Below are positions 51,107-60,044 of a stretch of 64,000 bases of DNA, piece after piece; within the stretch, counting starts at the first letter, position 1; every line of letters begins with the position of its first letter. The notes beneath the pieces were generated by a model, which did no database searches, had not been told where the DNA came from, and saw only the letters and a list, made by a program, of their open reading frames with translations. Location: positions 1 through 64,000 of the forward strand of contig NZ_FUHM01000001.1 of NCBI RefSeq assembly GCF_900155565.1. Reading direction: 5' to 3'. Made by a program: the position numbers and the translations under genes. Origin of the DNA: Anaerosalibacter sp. Marseille-P3206 (lineage in GTDB: Bacteria > Bacillota > Clostridia > Tissierellales > Sporanaerobacteraceae).

Positions 51107-52828
51107 ATGATTAAAAAGTTTGTTTCATATTACAAACCACATAAGAAATTATTTATTCTTGATATGGTATGTGCATTTTTTATAGCTATATTAGATTTAG
51201 TATTTCCAGTGGTTACTAAAAATTTTATTAATGACTATATTCCAAATGGAAATGTATCTTTAATGATTAGATGGACAATTTATTTAGCATTACTTTTTAT
51301 ACTAAGATATATTGCACAGTATATTGTAAACTATTGGGGGCATGTTGTAGGCGTTAGGATTGAGCACGATATGAGAAGAGATATATTTGAACACCTTCAG
51401 ACATTGTCCTTTACTTATTTTGACAAAAATAAAACTGGGCATATCATGTCTAGGATAGTTAATGATTTAAGAGAAATAACAGAACTTGCTCATCATGGCC
51501 CTGAGGATTTATTTATATCTCTTGTTATGTTGATAGGTACTTTTATCATTCTTGTAAGAATTGAGTGGAGATTGACTTTAATAATATTTGCTTTTGTTCC
51601 AATAATGATATGGTTTGCAATTTCTAAGAGAAACAAAATGTCAGAGTCATTTAGGCAAGTTAGAAAGAAAATAGCCAATGTAAACTCACAACTAGAGAAT
51701 AGTATTTCAGGAATAAGAGTAGCTAAATCTTTTACAAATGAAGATTATGAAATAGATAAGTTTGCTGAAGGAAATGAAGCGTTTATGGAAGCTAGGGAAG
51801 CTTCATATAAGGTAATGGCAGAGTTTATGTCTGGTATTAACTTTATGTCAAATATATTAAATCTAATCGTACTAAGTGTTGGTGGCTTATTTGTCTATAA
51901 AGGAATTATAAAATATGGTGACTTGGCAGCTTATATATTGTTTGTAAATCATTTCTTACAACCAATAAGAAGACTTACTGAGTTTGCCCAGCAATATCAA
52001 GATGGAATGACAGGTTTTGAAAGATTTATGGAAATAATGAATATTGAACCTGATATTGTTGATAGCAAGAATTCAGTTGCATTAGAAGATGTTAAGGGAG
52101 AAATTGATTTTGAAAATGTTTCATTTAGTTATAATAATGGCAAGGAAACAGTTCTCTCAGGAGTAAATTTAAATATTGATGCAGGAAAGACGGTGGCAAT
52201 AGTTGGCCCATCTGGAGCTGGAAAAACCACATTATGTCACTTAATTCCAAGATTTTATGAAATAGATGAAGGGAAAATAAGTATTGATGGAATAGATATA
52301 AAGGACATAAAGCTTAAATCTCTAAGAAAAAATATTGGTTTAGTTCAGCAAGATGTATTTTTGTTTACAGGAACAATAAAAGACAATATACTATATGGAA
52401 ATCCAAATGCAACTGATGAAGATATAATTGATGCAGCTAAAAGAGCTAGTATCCATGATTTTATTGAAACTTTACCAAATGGATATGATACCTATATTGG
52501 AGAAAAAGGAGTTATGTTATCTGGAGGACAAAAACAGAGGATATCTATAGCAAGAGTATTTTTAAAAAATCCTCCTATATTAGTATTAGATGAAGCTACA
52601 TCTGCCTTAGACAATCAAACAGAAATAGCTATACAGAAATCATTAGAAGAACTATCTCATGGTAGAACAACATTGGTTATAGCCCATAGATTATCAACTA
52701 TAAAAAATGCAGATGAGATTGTTGTATTAAGCAGTGAAGGTATTGAAGAAAGAGGTAGACATGAAGAACTTCTTGAATTAAATGGCATATATGCTGAACT
52801 CTATGAATCACAATTTAAAGCTTTGTAG
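51107..52828 (+). CDS. ABC transporter, fused permease and ATPase (exporter half)
   Basis: 573 aa. Six membrane helices (1-310) are followed by the ATPase: Walker A IVGPSGAGKTT, signature LSGGQKQRISIARV, Walker B ILVLDEATSALD, H-loop VIAHRLSTI. Half-transporter of the multidrug/lipid exporter (MsbA/LmrA) type, probably acting as a homodimer. AGGAGGAATAA lies at the junction with marR. Confidence 0.94.
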   Translation: MIKKFVSYYKPHKKLFILDMVCAFFIAILDLVFPVVTKNFINDYIPNGNVSLMIRWTIYLALLFILRYIAQYIVNYWGHVVGVRIEHDMRRDIFEHLQTLSFTYFDKNKTGHIMSRIVNDLREITELAHHGPEDLFISLVMLIGTFIILVRIEWRLTLIIFAFVPIMIWFAISKRNKMSESFRQVRKKIANVNSQLENSISGIRVAKSFTNEDYEIDKFAEGNEAFMEAREASYKVMAEFMSGINFMSNILNLIVLSVGGLFVYKGIIKYGDLAAYILFVNHFLQPIRRLTEFAQQYQDGMTGFERFMEIMNIEPDIVDSKNSVALEDVKGEIDFENVSFSYNNGKETVLSGVNLNIDAGKTVAIVGPSGAGKTTLCHLIPRFYEIDEGKISIDGIDIKDIKLKSLRKNIGLVQQDVFLFTGTIKDNILYGNPNATDEDIIDAAKRASIHDFIETLPNGYDTYIGEKGVMLSGGQKQRISIARVFLKNPPILVLDEATSALDNQTEIAIQKSLEELSHGRTTLVIAHRLSTIKNADEIVVLSSEGIEERGRHEELLELNGIYAELYESQFKAL

Positions 52829-52849
52829 TAGTAGACAAGTTTCAAAAGT

Positions 52850-52893
52850 ACCTCCCCATTCATATCATAATATTGTAATATAAATGGGGAGGT
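52850..52893 (+). promoter_or_regulatory. hairpin that buries the ribosome binding site of 52900
   Basis: ACCTCCCCATT (52850-52860) pairs perfectly with AATGGGGAGGT (52883-52893). The right arm contains GGGGAGG, the only ribosome binding site of the next gene. No T run follows, so termination is unlikely to be its only use. Confidence 0.6.
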
Positions 52894-52899
52894 TATGTA

Positions 52900-53280
52900 A
52901 TGGATAATAATTATAATATTCCATATCCAGAGCTGTACTATCGGATATATCCTAAAGTAGTAGATGTGGTAAACAAAAATGTTGGTTTTACTCAAATGGA
53001 TGAAATTATCTCACAAGACAAAGTGGACAATATGGTAAATGAAGTGTATGAACAGATGTTAGAAGAGTGTCCAGAAATAGGTGAAGATCCTATGGAAAGA
53101 AGACAGAGAATGCCAAGATTTAGGGCTATGCAAAGACCTTTCTATGGTAGAGGAAGGCTTTTAAGAGACATAATATCAATAATACTTATATCAGAATTGC
53201 TTAGAAGGAGGAGTCCCTACAATAACTATGGACCAGGGTACGGTTATGGGCCAGGGTATGGATATGAACCTTGGTATTAG
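52900..53280 (+). CDS. small protein with Arg-rich centre and Tyr/Gly-rich C-terminus, possibly spore-related
   Basis: 126 aa, not assigned to a function. The first 65 residues are acidic with IPYPELYYRIYPKVVDVVN. Then comes a basic segment (ERRQRMPRFRAMQRPFYGRG), a short hydrophobic stretch (DIISIILISELL), RRR, and a tail of GPGYGYGPGYGYEPWY repeats. Tyr/Gly-rich tails occur in spore coat proteins, and similar unannotated proteins occur in clostridia; the spore role is inference. A strong hairpin covers its ribosome binding site. Confidence 0.8.
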   Translation: MDNNYNIPYPELYYRIYPKVVDVVNKNVGFTQMDEIISQDKVDNMVNEVYEQMLEECPEIGEDPMERRQRMPRFRAMQRPFYGRGRLLRDIISIILISELLRRRSPYNNYGPGYGYGPGYGYEPWY

Positions 53281-53284
53281 TATG

Positions 53285-53312
53285 AAATAAGCCTTTAGGG
53301 CTTATTTTTTTT
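53285..53312 (+). terminator. intrinsic terminator
   Basis: AAATAAGCC, loop TTTAG, GGCTTATTT, then T's. Confidence 0.9.
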
Positions 53313-53419
53313 GACTCATTTTATAACATAGGAGATAAGAATCCAAATTTAAATATAAAAAGAGGTTTTATATGATATTTATAGAATATTAATAATAATA
53401 TTAAATGGTAGGTGATATT

Positions 53420-54106
53420 ATGAAATATAATATGTACTTAATTATTATTGGAATTATGGCACTGATTGTATTTACAATTATTATTGTTAAAGATGTAAAA
53501 AGGAGAGAAAGAAGAGATTATGTTATAGCATATTTACCTATTAACTTTGGAAAGTACTTTTCAATGTTTATAAGCTATTTTTTAATTGCCTATTTTAGTA
53601 TTAATTTCTTTGTGAGAGATATGAAGGAATTGTATACAAGTTTGTCACCAAAATATGTTGATAGTATTTATAATCTATTAGATCCTAAAATATTAGATGC
53701 AATTGCAAATAGATTATTAAATGATGGCGAAGATGTATTAGCTATTCAGACATTTAGATTAGCAGGGAAAAGTAAGAATTTCTATACCGGATTATTGCTT
53801 ATCATAATTGGAATTTATTATATTTATACATGGTTAACTAGGGATGAGATATGGGAAGAGGGGATTTATTATGATGGATCTACTTTGTTTTGGGAAGAGA
53901 TAAAAGATTATAAATGGGAAAAAGAAACAAAGAAGAAGAATGGAGATATTGTAGTCAAGTATTGTAAATTAAATTTAGGTGTATATAAAAGTAAAGTAGG
54001 AAAGGCCATAACTAATGAGGATACTAATCCATTGATACTAAAGGTTTATAAAGAAGATAAAGAGAAAGTAGACGAGTTCTTAAGTAGAAAAATACTTCAA
54101 TCGTAA
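53420..54106 (+). CDS. unrecognised membrane protein with a C-terminal PH-like region
   Basis: 228 aa from the ATG after GTAGGTGATATT; an ATG five codons earlier lacks a spaced ribosome binding site. Helices lie at about 4-25, 45-67 and 127-145, then a cytoplasmic part with WEEGIYYDGSTLFWEEIKDY and KVYKEDKEKVDEFL, which resembles the DUF5673-type domain of small membrane proteins. The function is unknown. It is transcribed alone. Confidence 0.78.
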   Translation: MKYNMYLIIIGIMALIVFTIIIVKDVKRRERRDYVIAYLPINFGKYFSMFISYFLIAYFSINFFVRDMKELYTSLSPKYVDSIYNLLDPKILDAIANRLLNDGEDVLAIQTFRLAGKSKNFYTGLLLIIIGIYYIYTWLTRDEIWEEGIYYDGSTLFWEEIKDYKWEKETKKKNGDIVVKYCKLNLGVYKSKVGKAITNEDTNPLILKVYKEDKEKVDEFLSRKILQS

Positions 54107-54145
54107 CTTATTTGTAACTTATATTTCCTAACTTGGTAGTATAAT
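54102..54145 (+). promoter_or_regulatory. promoter with tandem repeats upstream of 54196
   Basis: Direct repeats CGTAACTTAT (54102) and TGTAACTTAT (54113), 11 bases apart, with a third TAACTT at 54129. The -10 TATAAT is at 54140-54145, 27 bases after the start of the second repeat. This spacing is repeated exactly at the response regulator promoter (56333-56376). Confidence 0.65.
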
Positions 54146-54195
54146 ATAGTTGTAGGATGATTTTTCTAAAAGAGAAATATAAGAGGGGGATTTAA

Positions 54196-56289
54196 ATGAA
54201 AAGGAAAATATCTATTTTATTGGTATTGACAATGATTTTAACTTTCATTCCATTTAGTTCATTTGCACAACAAAATTTTGATAAACAATTAAAAGAAGCT
54301 ATTGTCAAAAGTAAAAAGCTATTTAATATTGGCAGTGAATATGACAAGTTTGAACATAATATCAATTCTTATGATGAAAATACAGTATTTTATTTAAACT
54401 GGTCAGACAGCAAGGGGAAATTAGGTAATATTGATGTTTCTATTACAGTAGATGGAACAGTTTTAAGCTATGGGAAGTGGAAACCTTATTTTGGAGATAA
54501 TAAGCCAAAACTTCCAAAGGTAAGTAAAGAAGAAGGACTTAAAATAGCAAAAGACTTTATAAAAAAGGTTAATCCTGAATTTGCAAGTAATATTAAATAT
54601 GTAGATAATGATGAAATTTTAAATCCAAATTCGGATAGTTATTATTATTATTTTGTAAGAACTGTTAATGGTATTCCTTTTAATGAAAATTCTATTGACA
54701 TATCTGTAGACAATACTACAGGAGAAGTAAAAAATTATTATACAAATTGGGATATGAATATAGCATTTCCAGATGCAAAAGATATGATTTCTGCAGAAAA
54801 GGCAAAAGAATTATATAAGGAAAAAATCGGTTTAAAGCTTTTAATTAAGTCTAGTTATAATTTTGATTTAGATGGTCAAAAAGAGAATAAATATTTGGCC
54901 TATGGACCATTGGATACTAATTTAGGTATCAATGCAAAAAATGGAGAGGTTACTTTCTATTCTAATTATTATAGAGCTTATGACAAAGCTGAAGGTGCGA
55001 AAGGCGTAGAAGAAGCAGAATTAAATCCAGATGAACAAGAAGCGGTAGATAGTATTTCAGGCCTTATTTCAAAAGAAGAAGCTGAAAAAGTTGGTAGAGA
55101 ATTACTAAAAATAGATTCAGAATATAAAATTGAGTATATTAGTTTGCATAAGAATTGGAGAAATAAAAATGATTATACATGGAATATAAGTTTCATTAAA
55201 AAAGTAGATTCAAAAGATTTCTATGCAAGTATTGGTATAGATGCAAAGACTAAGGAACTTGTACAGTTTGATAAATTTGGTTATGTAGATCCAAGTAAAA
55301 AAGTACAATACAAAGAAGCTGAAGCTCTAAAGATTGCAAAGGAATACATCACAAAGATGAATCCTGATAAAGTTAATCTTATTGAGTATAAAAAGAACTA
55401 TAATTATTATATACCAGTAGAAGAAGAGCAAACAGAATATAGATTTGAATTTGTAAGAAAAGAAAAGGATGCATATGTTGTAAATGATTGTATAGAGGTT
55501 TCAGTTGATACAAGAGATGGAAGTATAAACGAATACAGAATTAGTTGGGGTAAAGACAAATTACCATCTCAAGAGAAGGTAATAGCAATTGATAAAGCTT
55601 ATGATATATTGTTTAATGAAATTGGAATGGAACTTAAATATATTAATCCTGATAGATATGATGGTAATTATTCAACAGAAAAGAAAGAAGCTATATTAGT
55701 ATATGGCCTTAAGAATGAAAAACCAGCAAATATTGATGCTAACACTGCTACAATATTAGATTATCAAGGGAAGCCTTTTAAGGAACCTACATTAGTTAGC
55801 TATAGTGATATTGATAAAAGTTATGCAAAGGAAAAAATAAATATTTTAGCTCAATATGGTATAGCATTACCTGGAGATGAATTTAAGCCAAGTGATAAGA
55901 TGGTTCAAAGTGATTTCTTATATTTATTAGCTAAAGCAAATGGTTCTTATTTTGAATTAGATGATTCAAAAGATACTATATACAATTATTTAATCAATAT
56001 GGGAATTGTAAAAGAAGATGAAAAGGCTCCAGAAAAAATAATCACTAAAGAAGAAGCAATCAAATATATAATAAGAGCATTAAAATATGATAAAGTTGCT
56101 GATTTAAATGAAATATATAAAGAGCTATTTAAAGATACAAAAGATATCAATCCTGAGCTTAAGGGATATGTGTCTATTGCCTATGGACTTAAAATAGTAG
56201 AGGGAAACAATGGTTACTTAAACCCTAAGGCTGAACTAAAAAGAGAAGATGGCGTAAATATGATTTTTAATTATCTATTTAACAACTAA
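54196..56289 (+). CDS. secreted YcdB/YcdC-repeat protein with C-terminal SLH-like domain
   Basis: 697 aa. Signal peptide (1-25, ending SSFAQQ), then repeated PepSY-like YcdB/YcdC units of about 150 residues with YYYYFVRTVNGIPFNENSID, DVSITVDGTVLSYGKW and YRFEFVRKEKD plus SVDTRDGSINEYRISWG as repeated forms. From about residue 535 three S-layer homology-like segments follow (VSYSDIDKSYAKEKINILAQ, GIALPGDEFKPSDKM, YVSIAYGLKIVEG). It is probably anchored to the cell wall. GAGGGGGA precedes the ATG. It shares promoter repeats with the two-component genes downstream. Confidence 0.87.
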   Translation: MKRKISILLVLTMILTFIPFSSFAQQNFDKQLKEAIVKSKKLFNIGSEYDKFEHNINSYDENTVFYLNWSDSKGKLGNIDVSITVDGTVLSYGKWKPYFGDNKPKLPKVSKEEGLKIAKDFIKKVNPEFASNIKYVDNDEILNPNSDSYYYYFVRTVNGIPFNENSIDISVDNTTGEVKNYYTNWDMNIAFPDAKDMISAEKAKELYKEKIGLKLLIKSSYNFDLDGQKENKYLAYGPLDTNLGINAKNGEVTFYSNYYRAYDKAEGAKGVEEAELNPDEQEAVDSISGLISKEEAEKVGRELLKIDSEYKIEYISLHKNWRNKNDYTWNISFIKKVDSKDFYASIGIDAKTKELVQFDKFGYVDPSKKVQYKEAEALKIAKEYITKMNPDKVNLIEYKKNYNYYIPVEEEQTEYRFEFVRKEKDAYVVNDCIEVSVDTRDGSINEYRISWGKDKLPSQEKVIAIDKAYDILFNEIGMELKYINPDRYDGNYSTEKKEAILVYGLKNEKPANIDANTATILDYQGKPFKEPTLVSYSDIDKSYAKEKINILAQYGIALPGDEFKPSDKMVQSDFLYLLAKANGSYFELDDSKDTIYNYLINMGIVKEDEKAPEKIITKEEAIKYIIRALKYDKVADLNEIYKELFKDTKDINPELKGYVSIAYGLKIVEGNNGYLNPKAELKREDGVNMIFNYLFNN

Positions 56290-56303
56290 ATAGCAGAGAG
56301 GTG

Positions 56304-56334
56304 GGGGACAGTTTTCTGTCTCCTTATTTTTTTG
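56304..56334 (+). terminator. intrinsic terminator
   Basis: GGGGACAG, loop TTTT, CTGTCTCC, then TTATTTTTTT. The GGGGACAGTTTT core resembles the common GGGGACGGTTCT-type palindromic repeats of Firmicutes. Confidence 0.88.
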
Positions 56335-56376
56335 TAATTATTTTGCAACTTTTAATTGTCTAATTAATGGTATAAT
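56333..56376 (+). promoter_or_regulatory. promoter with tandem repeats upstream of the response regulator
   Basis: Direct repeats TGTAATTAT (56333) and TGCAACTTT (56344), 11 bases apart, with TATAAT at 56371-56376 in extended form (TGG). The second repeat starts 27 bases before the -10, the same geometry as at 54102-54145. Confidence 0.65.
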
Positions 56377-56398
56377 ATTGGTGGAAGGTGGTGTGATT

Positions 56399-57106
56399 AT
56401 GAACAATAAGATATATTCAATATTAGTTGTTGAAGATGAGGATTCTATAAGGAAATTCATCAAAATCAACTTAGAGAGAGAAGGATTTGATGTAGTAGAA
56501 GCGGCTACTGGAGAAGAGGGCTTAGAAAAAGCTAGATTGGGTGAAATTGACATAGTGGTATTAGATATAATGCTACCTGGCATAGATGGATACGAAGTTT
56601 GTAAGATACTTAGGAAAGAATTTCCTACTATTGGAATAATCATGTTGACAGCTAAAAGTCAAGATATAGATAAAATAACGGGACTTGAATATGGTACTGA
56701 TGATTATATGGTAAAACCATTTAATCCAATGGAATTAGTATTACGAATTAAATCCCTTGTAAGAAGATTGGAAATGGTAAATACTGTGGAAGAAGATTTG
56801 TTATTGGATGAACCTTTTAAAATAGATACTTATTCTAGAAAGTTTTATAAAAATGATGAAGAGATAGAATTAACCCCAACAGAGTATTCAATTATGAAAA
56901 TATTCATGGAAAATCCGGGAAAGGCTTTTAAACGTGATGAAATTCTTAATTGGGTATGGGGAGTAGATTTTTTTGGAGATTCGAAGATAGTAGATGTAAA
57001 TGTGAGAAGATTGAGAGCAAAAATAGAGGAGGATCCAAGTAACCCTAAATATATCGGCACGGTATGGGGTGTTGGTTACAGATGGGAAAACAGAGAGGAA
57101 GAATAG
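56399..57106 (+). CDS. OmpR/PhoB family response regulator
   Basis: 235 aa from the ATG after GGAAGGTGGTG; an in-frame start seven codons earlier lies over the ribosome binding site. Receiver domain with VVEDEDSIRKF, phospho-Asp in DIVVLDIMLPGIDGYE, MLTAKS and DDYMVKPFNP, then a winged helix with ELTPTEYSIMKIFMENPG and VDVNVRRLRAKIEEDP. It overlaps the kinase reading frame region and acts with it. It probably binds the TGTAA repeats in its own promoter. Confidence 0.94.
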   Translation: MNNKIYSILVVEDEDSIRKFIKINLEREGFDVVEAATGEEGLEKARLGEIDIVVLDIMLPGIDGYEVCKILRKEFPTIGIIMLTAKSQDIDKITGLEYGTDDYMVKPFNPMELVLRIKSLVRRLEMVNTVEEDLLLDEPFKIDTYSRKFYKNDEEIELTPTEYSIMKIFMENPGKAFKRDEILNWVWGVDFFGDSKIVDVNVRRLRAKIEEDPSNPKYIGTVWGVGYRWENREEE

Positions 57107-57114
57107 AGAAAACT

Positions 57115-58518
57115 ATGAAAAAGAGTATTAGAACTAGGCTTGTAGGCAATTTTATGTTAGTTATATTTATAACTGTTATTGTACTAGAAATATTTTTGAT
57201 AAATGCAGTAACTCATTATTTTCATGAAAGTGTTGAGGAGATACTGTCGAATCAAATAATATTTTCTGCTGAATTTTATTCAAGATATTTTTCTTCTTCA
57301 TCTATTGAGGATTTGATTATTGATGATGTAGATGTTTTTTGGCAACAGACAGATGCAGAAGTTCAAATACTCGATTTAAAAGGAAATGTACTAATGGATT
57401 CAATAGGAGTTTCCTATCCAAATGTAGTTCAGACGGATGATGTGAAAAAATCATTAAATGGAGAAAAAGGTACTTGGATTGGAAATGTAGAATATGATGA
57501 TGCTCCAGTAATGGCTGTATCCTATCCACTTACTTCTGACGGAAAGATAATTGGAATTATTCGATTTATTACTTCTCTTAGGGAAACAAATAGAACTATA
57601 AAGAGTATGGCTATAATATTCATTTGGATTGGTGCAATTGTAGTATTTATTTCTATCGTAGTAAGCTTTTTTCTTGCAAATAGTATTGTTAAACCGTTAA
57701 AAGAAGTAACTTTAATTGCAGAAAAGATGGCAGATGGACAGTTGAAAGTACGAAGTCAGAAAAAATTTGATGATGAAATCGGAAAATTATCAGATACTTT
57801 AAACTATATGGCAGAAGAACTAATAAAGAAAGAACAGTTAAAAAATGATTTTATTTCATCTATTTCTCATGAATTAAGAACTCCATTGACATCTATTAAG
57901 GGGTGGGCTATAACCTTAAAGGCTGAAGATTTACATGAAAATGAAATAATTAAAGATGGTTTAGACATAATTGAAAGGGAAAGTGATAGATTAACTTCAA
58001 TGGTGGAGGAACTATTGGACTTTTCTAGATTTGTATCAGGTAGAATAACACTAAATAAGGAGGAAGTAAACATAGATTCTATAATGAATCAGATAGCTAC
58101 TCAGCTTAAACCTAAATCAAATCTAAGAAATATAGAATTAACACTTGAGATAAAAGATAAATTGCCAATGATTTTTGGAGATGAGAACAGAATTAAGCAA
58201 GTATTTATTAATTTAATTGATAATGCATTGAAATTCACCTCGGACCGTGGATATGTAGTTTTTTCAGGAGAACTAAAGGATAATAATATACTAATATGTG
58301 TAGAAGATAATGGCTGTGGGATTTCTAAAGAAGAACTTCCATATGTAAAGGAGAAGTTTTTTAAGGGTGGAAATGCCAAGTCCAATGCTGGGTTGGGATT
58401 ATCTATTTGTGATGAAATAGTGAAATTACATGGTGGATATATGGAGATACAAAGTGAAGAAAATATAGGTACAAAAGTTTGCGTTTACTTTCCTGTCAAG
58501 GAGGAATTAGGACAATGA
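57115..58518 (+). CDS. sensor histidine kinase
   Basis: 467 aa from the ATG at 57115, which directly precedes the first membrane helix; GAGGAAG lies somewhat far upstream, and the ATG at 57082 is an alternative. Two membrane helices (about 9-30 and 160-183) flank an extracytoplasmic sensor of about 130 residues (a PAS/Cache-like stretch with VQILDLKGNVLMDS). HAMP, then the H box SSISHELRTPLTSIKG, N box RIKQVFINLIDNALKF, and G boxes VEDNGCGIS and NAGLGLSICDEI follow. ATGA overlap with the lipoprotein gene. Confidence 0.93.
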   Translation: MKKSIRTRLVGNFMLVIFITVIVLEIFLINAVTHYFHESVEEILSNQIIFSAEFYSRYFSSSSIEDLIIDDVDVFWQQTDAEVQILDLKGNVLMDSIGVSYPNVVQTDDVKKSLNGEKGTWIGNVEYDDAPVMAVSYPLTSDGKIIGIIRFITSLRETNRTIKSMAIIFIWIGAIVVFISIVVSFFLANSIVKPLKEVTLIAEKMADGQLKVRSQKKFDDEIGKLSDTLNYMAEELIKKEQLKNDFISSISHELRTPLTSIKGWAITLKAEDLHENEIIKDGLDIIERESDRLTSMVEELLDFSRFVSGRITLNKEEVNIDSIMNQIATQLKPKSNLRNIELTLEIKDKLPMIFGDENRIKQVFINLIDNALKFTSDRGYVVFSGELKDNNILICVEDNGCGISKEELPYVKEKFFKGGNAKSNAGLGLSICDEIVKLHGGYMEIQSEENIGTKVCVYFPVKEELGQ

Positions 58519-60011
58519 AAAAGATAATAATGGTATTTATTTCTATAATTTTGTTATTGTCTATTACAGCTTGTGAATTCACCAATTTCGAAACTAGTGA
58601 AAAAATAATTGCTCCTAATAACAGTTTGCCACCTATATCTGGTAAATGGAGAGTTGAAAAATATAAAAGAGCTAGTTCAAATGGAATAACTGATGAAGAA
58701 GCAAAAGAGATTATGGGTAGTGAAGCATTGTTTCATGAAAAGATTGTAGTTATTGGTAATGACTTGTTTCTAAATCCATCATATAAGATAAAGAGTGTAA
58801 ATACATTAGATTATTTACTATATCAATATAAAGTTAATCCTGATTTTTTAAATATAAAGAAAAATAAAATTCAAATAATATCTATGACAGGTGAGGGACA
58901 GTGTTATTATGAATTCATCAAAGAAACAGATGACAAAATGATAGTTAGCATTGATGGAGTATTTTTTTATATGAATAAAATATCTGATGATATAGAAGAG
59001 GGGAGCTTAGAGAAATATCTAGATAATGGTGTTAATTTAACAAAAGGCTCAAATGTAGAAGATGATGAAATATTGAGATCAGGTATTCTTATTGGATTAA
59101 AGTATTCTGATGAAAATGAATTTGAAGGTGACTTGCAAAAATATAAATATAGAACTATTTGGATATGTAGCAAGAATAAAGTTATAGATAAAATATATGA
59201 TACTGAAGACTTATTTGTTCCAAGAAAAACTGGTTTTTGGAAGGTCGGGATAGACAGTATAGAATTTGATGATAGTATTAAGGATTTAATATATGCTTAT
59301 CCAATAAACAAAGATTCAAATCTATTGGAATCTGATATAGCACCATTGAAATTAACCGGAAGTATAGTTGAATCTATTAACTATATAGGAAATGACTATA
59401 TATCCATTGAGACTGTAGATCAAAATGGAAAAAGCAAAAGCACATTAAAGGTTCTTCCTGTAGATAATATAAGAAATGGAAGTCCTATAAAGATATCAGA
59501 TATAACAGGAGAAAGCGGGAAAATTGCTTTTTATGAAGGGGCAAGCAAATATTTATCATCAGATTACAAACTAAAAAACAATTACGTAGATATAAAGCCT
59601 GATGAAGAAAGTTTTGGATTAGTTAGAAGAAATGGACATTGGACATTTAAGGGTAGGATCAATGTTTCTCATGAGAGTGGAAATTCTTATATGGACTTTA
59701 GTGTAAAGACCATTCCACCAAAGGAATTGGTTAATTATGACGAATTGGCAGTGTCTTGGAATGCAGTAAAGTTAAGGGCACCACAAGCTGTAGATGTGTT
59801 TACATCTCCAAATGAAGACATTGCAATTGTTATGACTAATAATAGTATGTTGATATATACTATTGAAAATGGGGAACTATCCCAAGAACCTATAAGAAAA
59901 ATAGAATTACACCTAGGCGAAAAGGTAGTTATGAATGAATGGGCTACAGGAAAGTATATCTACACATGGGAAGAAGAATTTTTAAAGAATATGGTATCAG
60001 AGATAGAATAA
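58515..60011 (+). CDS. unrecognised lipoprotein coupled to the two-component system
   Basis: 498 aa, not recognised. Lipoprotein signal with lipobox SITAC (C20). The mature part starts APNNSLPPISGKWRVEKYKR, is beta-rich and may hold repeated lipocalin- or propeller-like units (GFWKVGIDSIEFDD, GHWTFKGRINVSHESG). The start overlaps the kinase stop by four bases with CAAGGAGGAA upstream, so it is translated with the kinase. It may bind the ligand sensed by the kinase or be the operon's output. Confidence 0.85.
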   Translation: MKKIIMVFISIILLLSITACEFTNFETSEKIIAPNNSLPPISGKWRVEKYKRASSNGITDEEAKEIMGSEALFHEKIVVIGNDLFLNPSYKIKSVNTLDYLLYQYKVNPDFLNIKKNKIQIISMTGEGQCYYEFIKETDDKMIVSIDGVFFYMNKISDDIEEGSLEKYLDNGVNLTKGSNVEDDEILRSGILIGLKYSDENEFEGDLQKYKYRTIWICSKNKVIDKIYDTEDLFVPRKTGFWKVGIDSIEFDDSIKDLIYAYPINKDSNLLESDIAPLKLTGSIVESINYIGNDYISIETVDQNGKSKSTLKVLPVDNIRNGSPIKISDITGESGKIAFYEGASKYLSSDYKLKNNYVDIKPDEESFGLVRRNGHWTFKGRINVSHESGNSYMDFSVKTIPPKELVNYDELAVSWNAVKLRAPQAVDVFTSPNEDIAIVMTNNSMLIYTIENGELSQEPIRKIELHLGEKVVMNEWATGKYIYTWEEEFLKNMVSEIE

Positions 60012-60014
60012 TAT

Positions 60015-60044
60015 AAAATGACTAAGTAATTACTTAGTCATTTT
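60015..60044. terminator. bidirectional terminator
   Basis: A perfect 30-base palindrome with arms AAAATGACTAAGTAA and TTACTTAGTCATTTT. The right arm contains the stop codon of the minus-strand hydrolase gene. A T run follows on the plus strand (CTTTGC). Confidence 0.85.
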
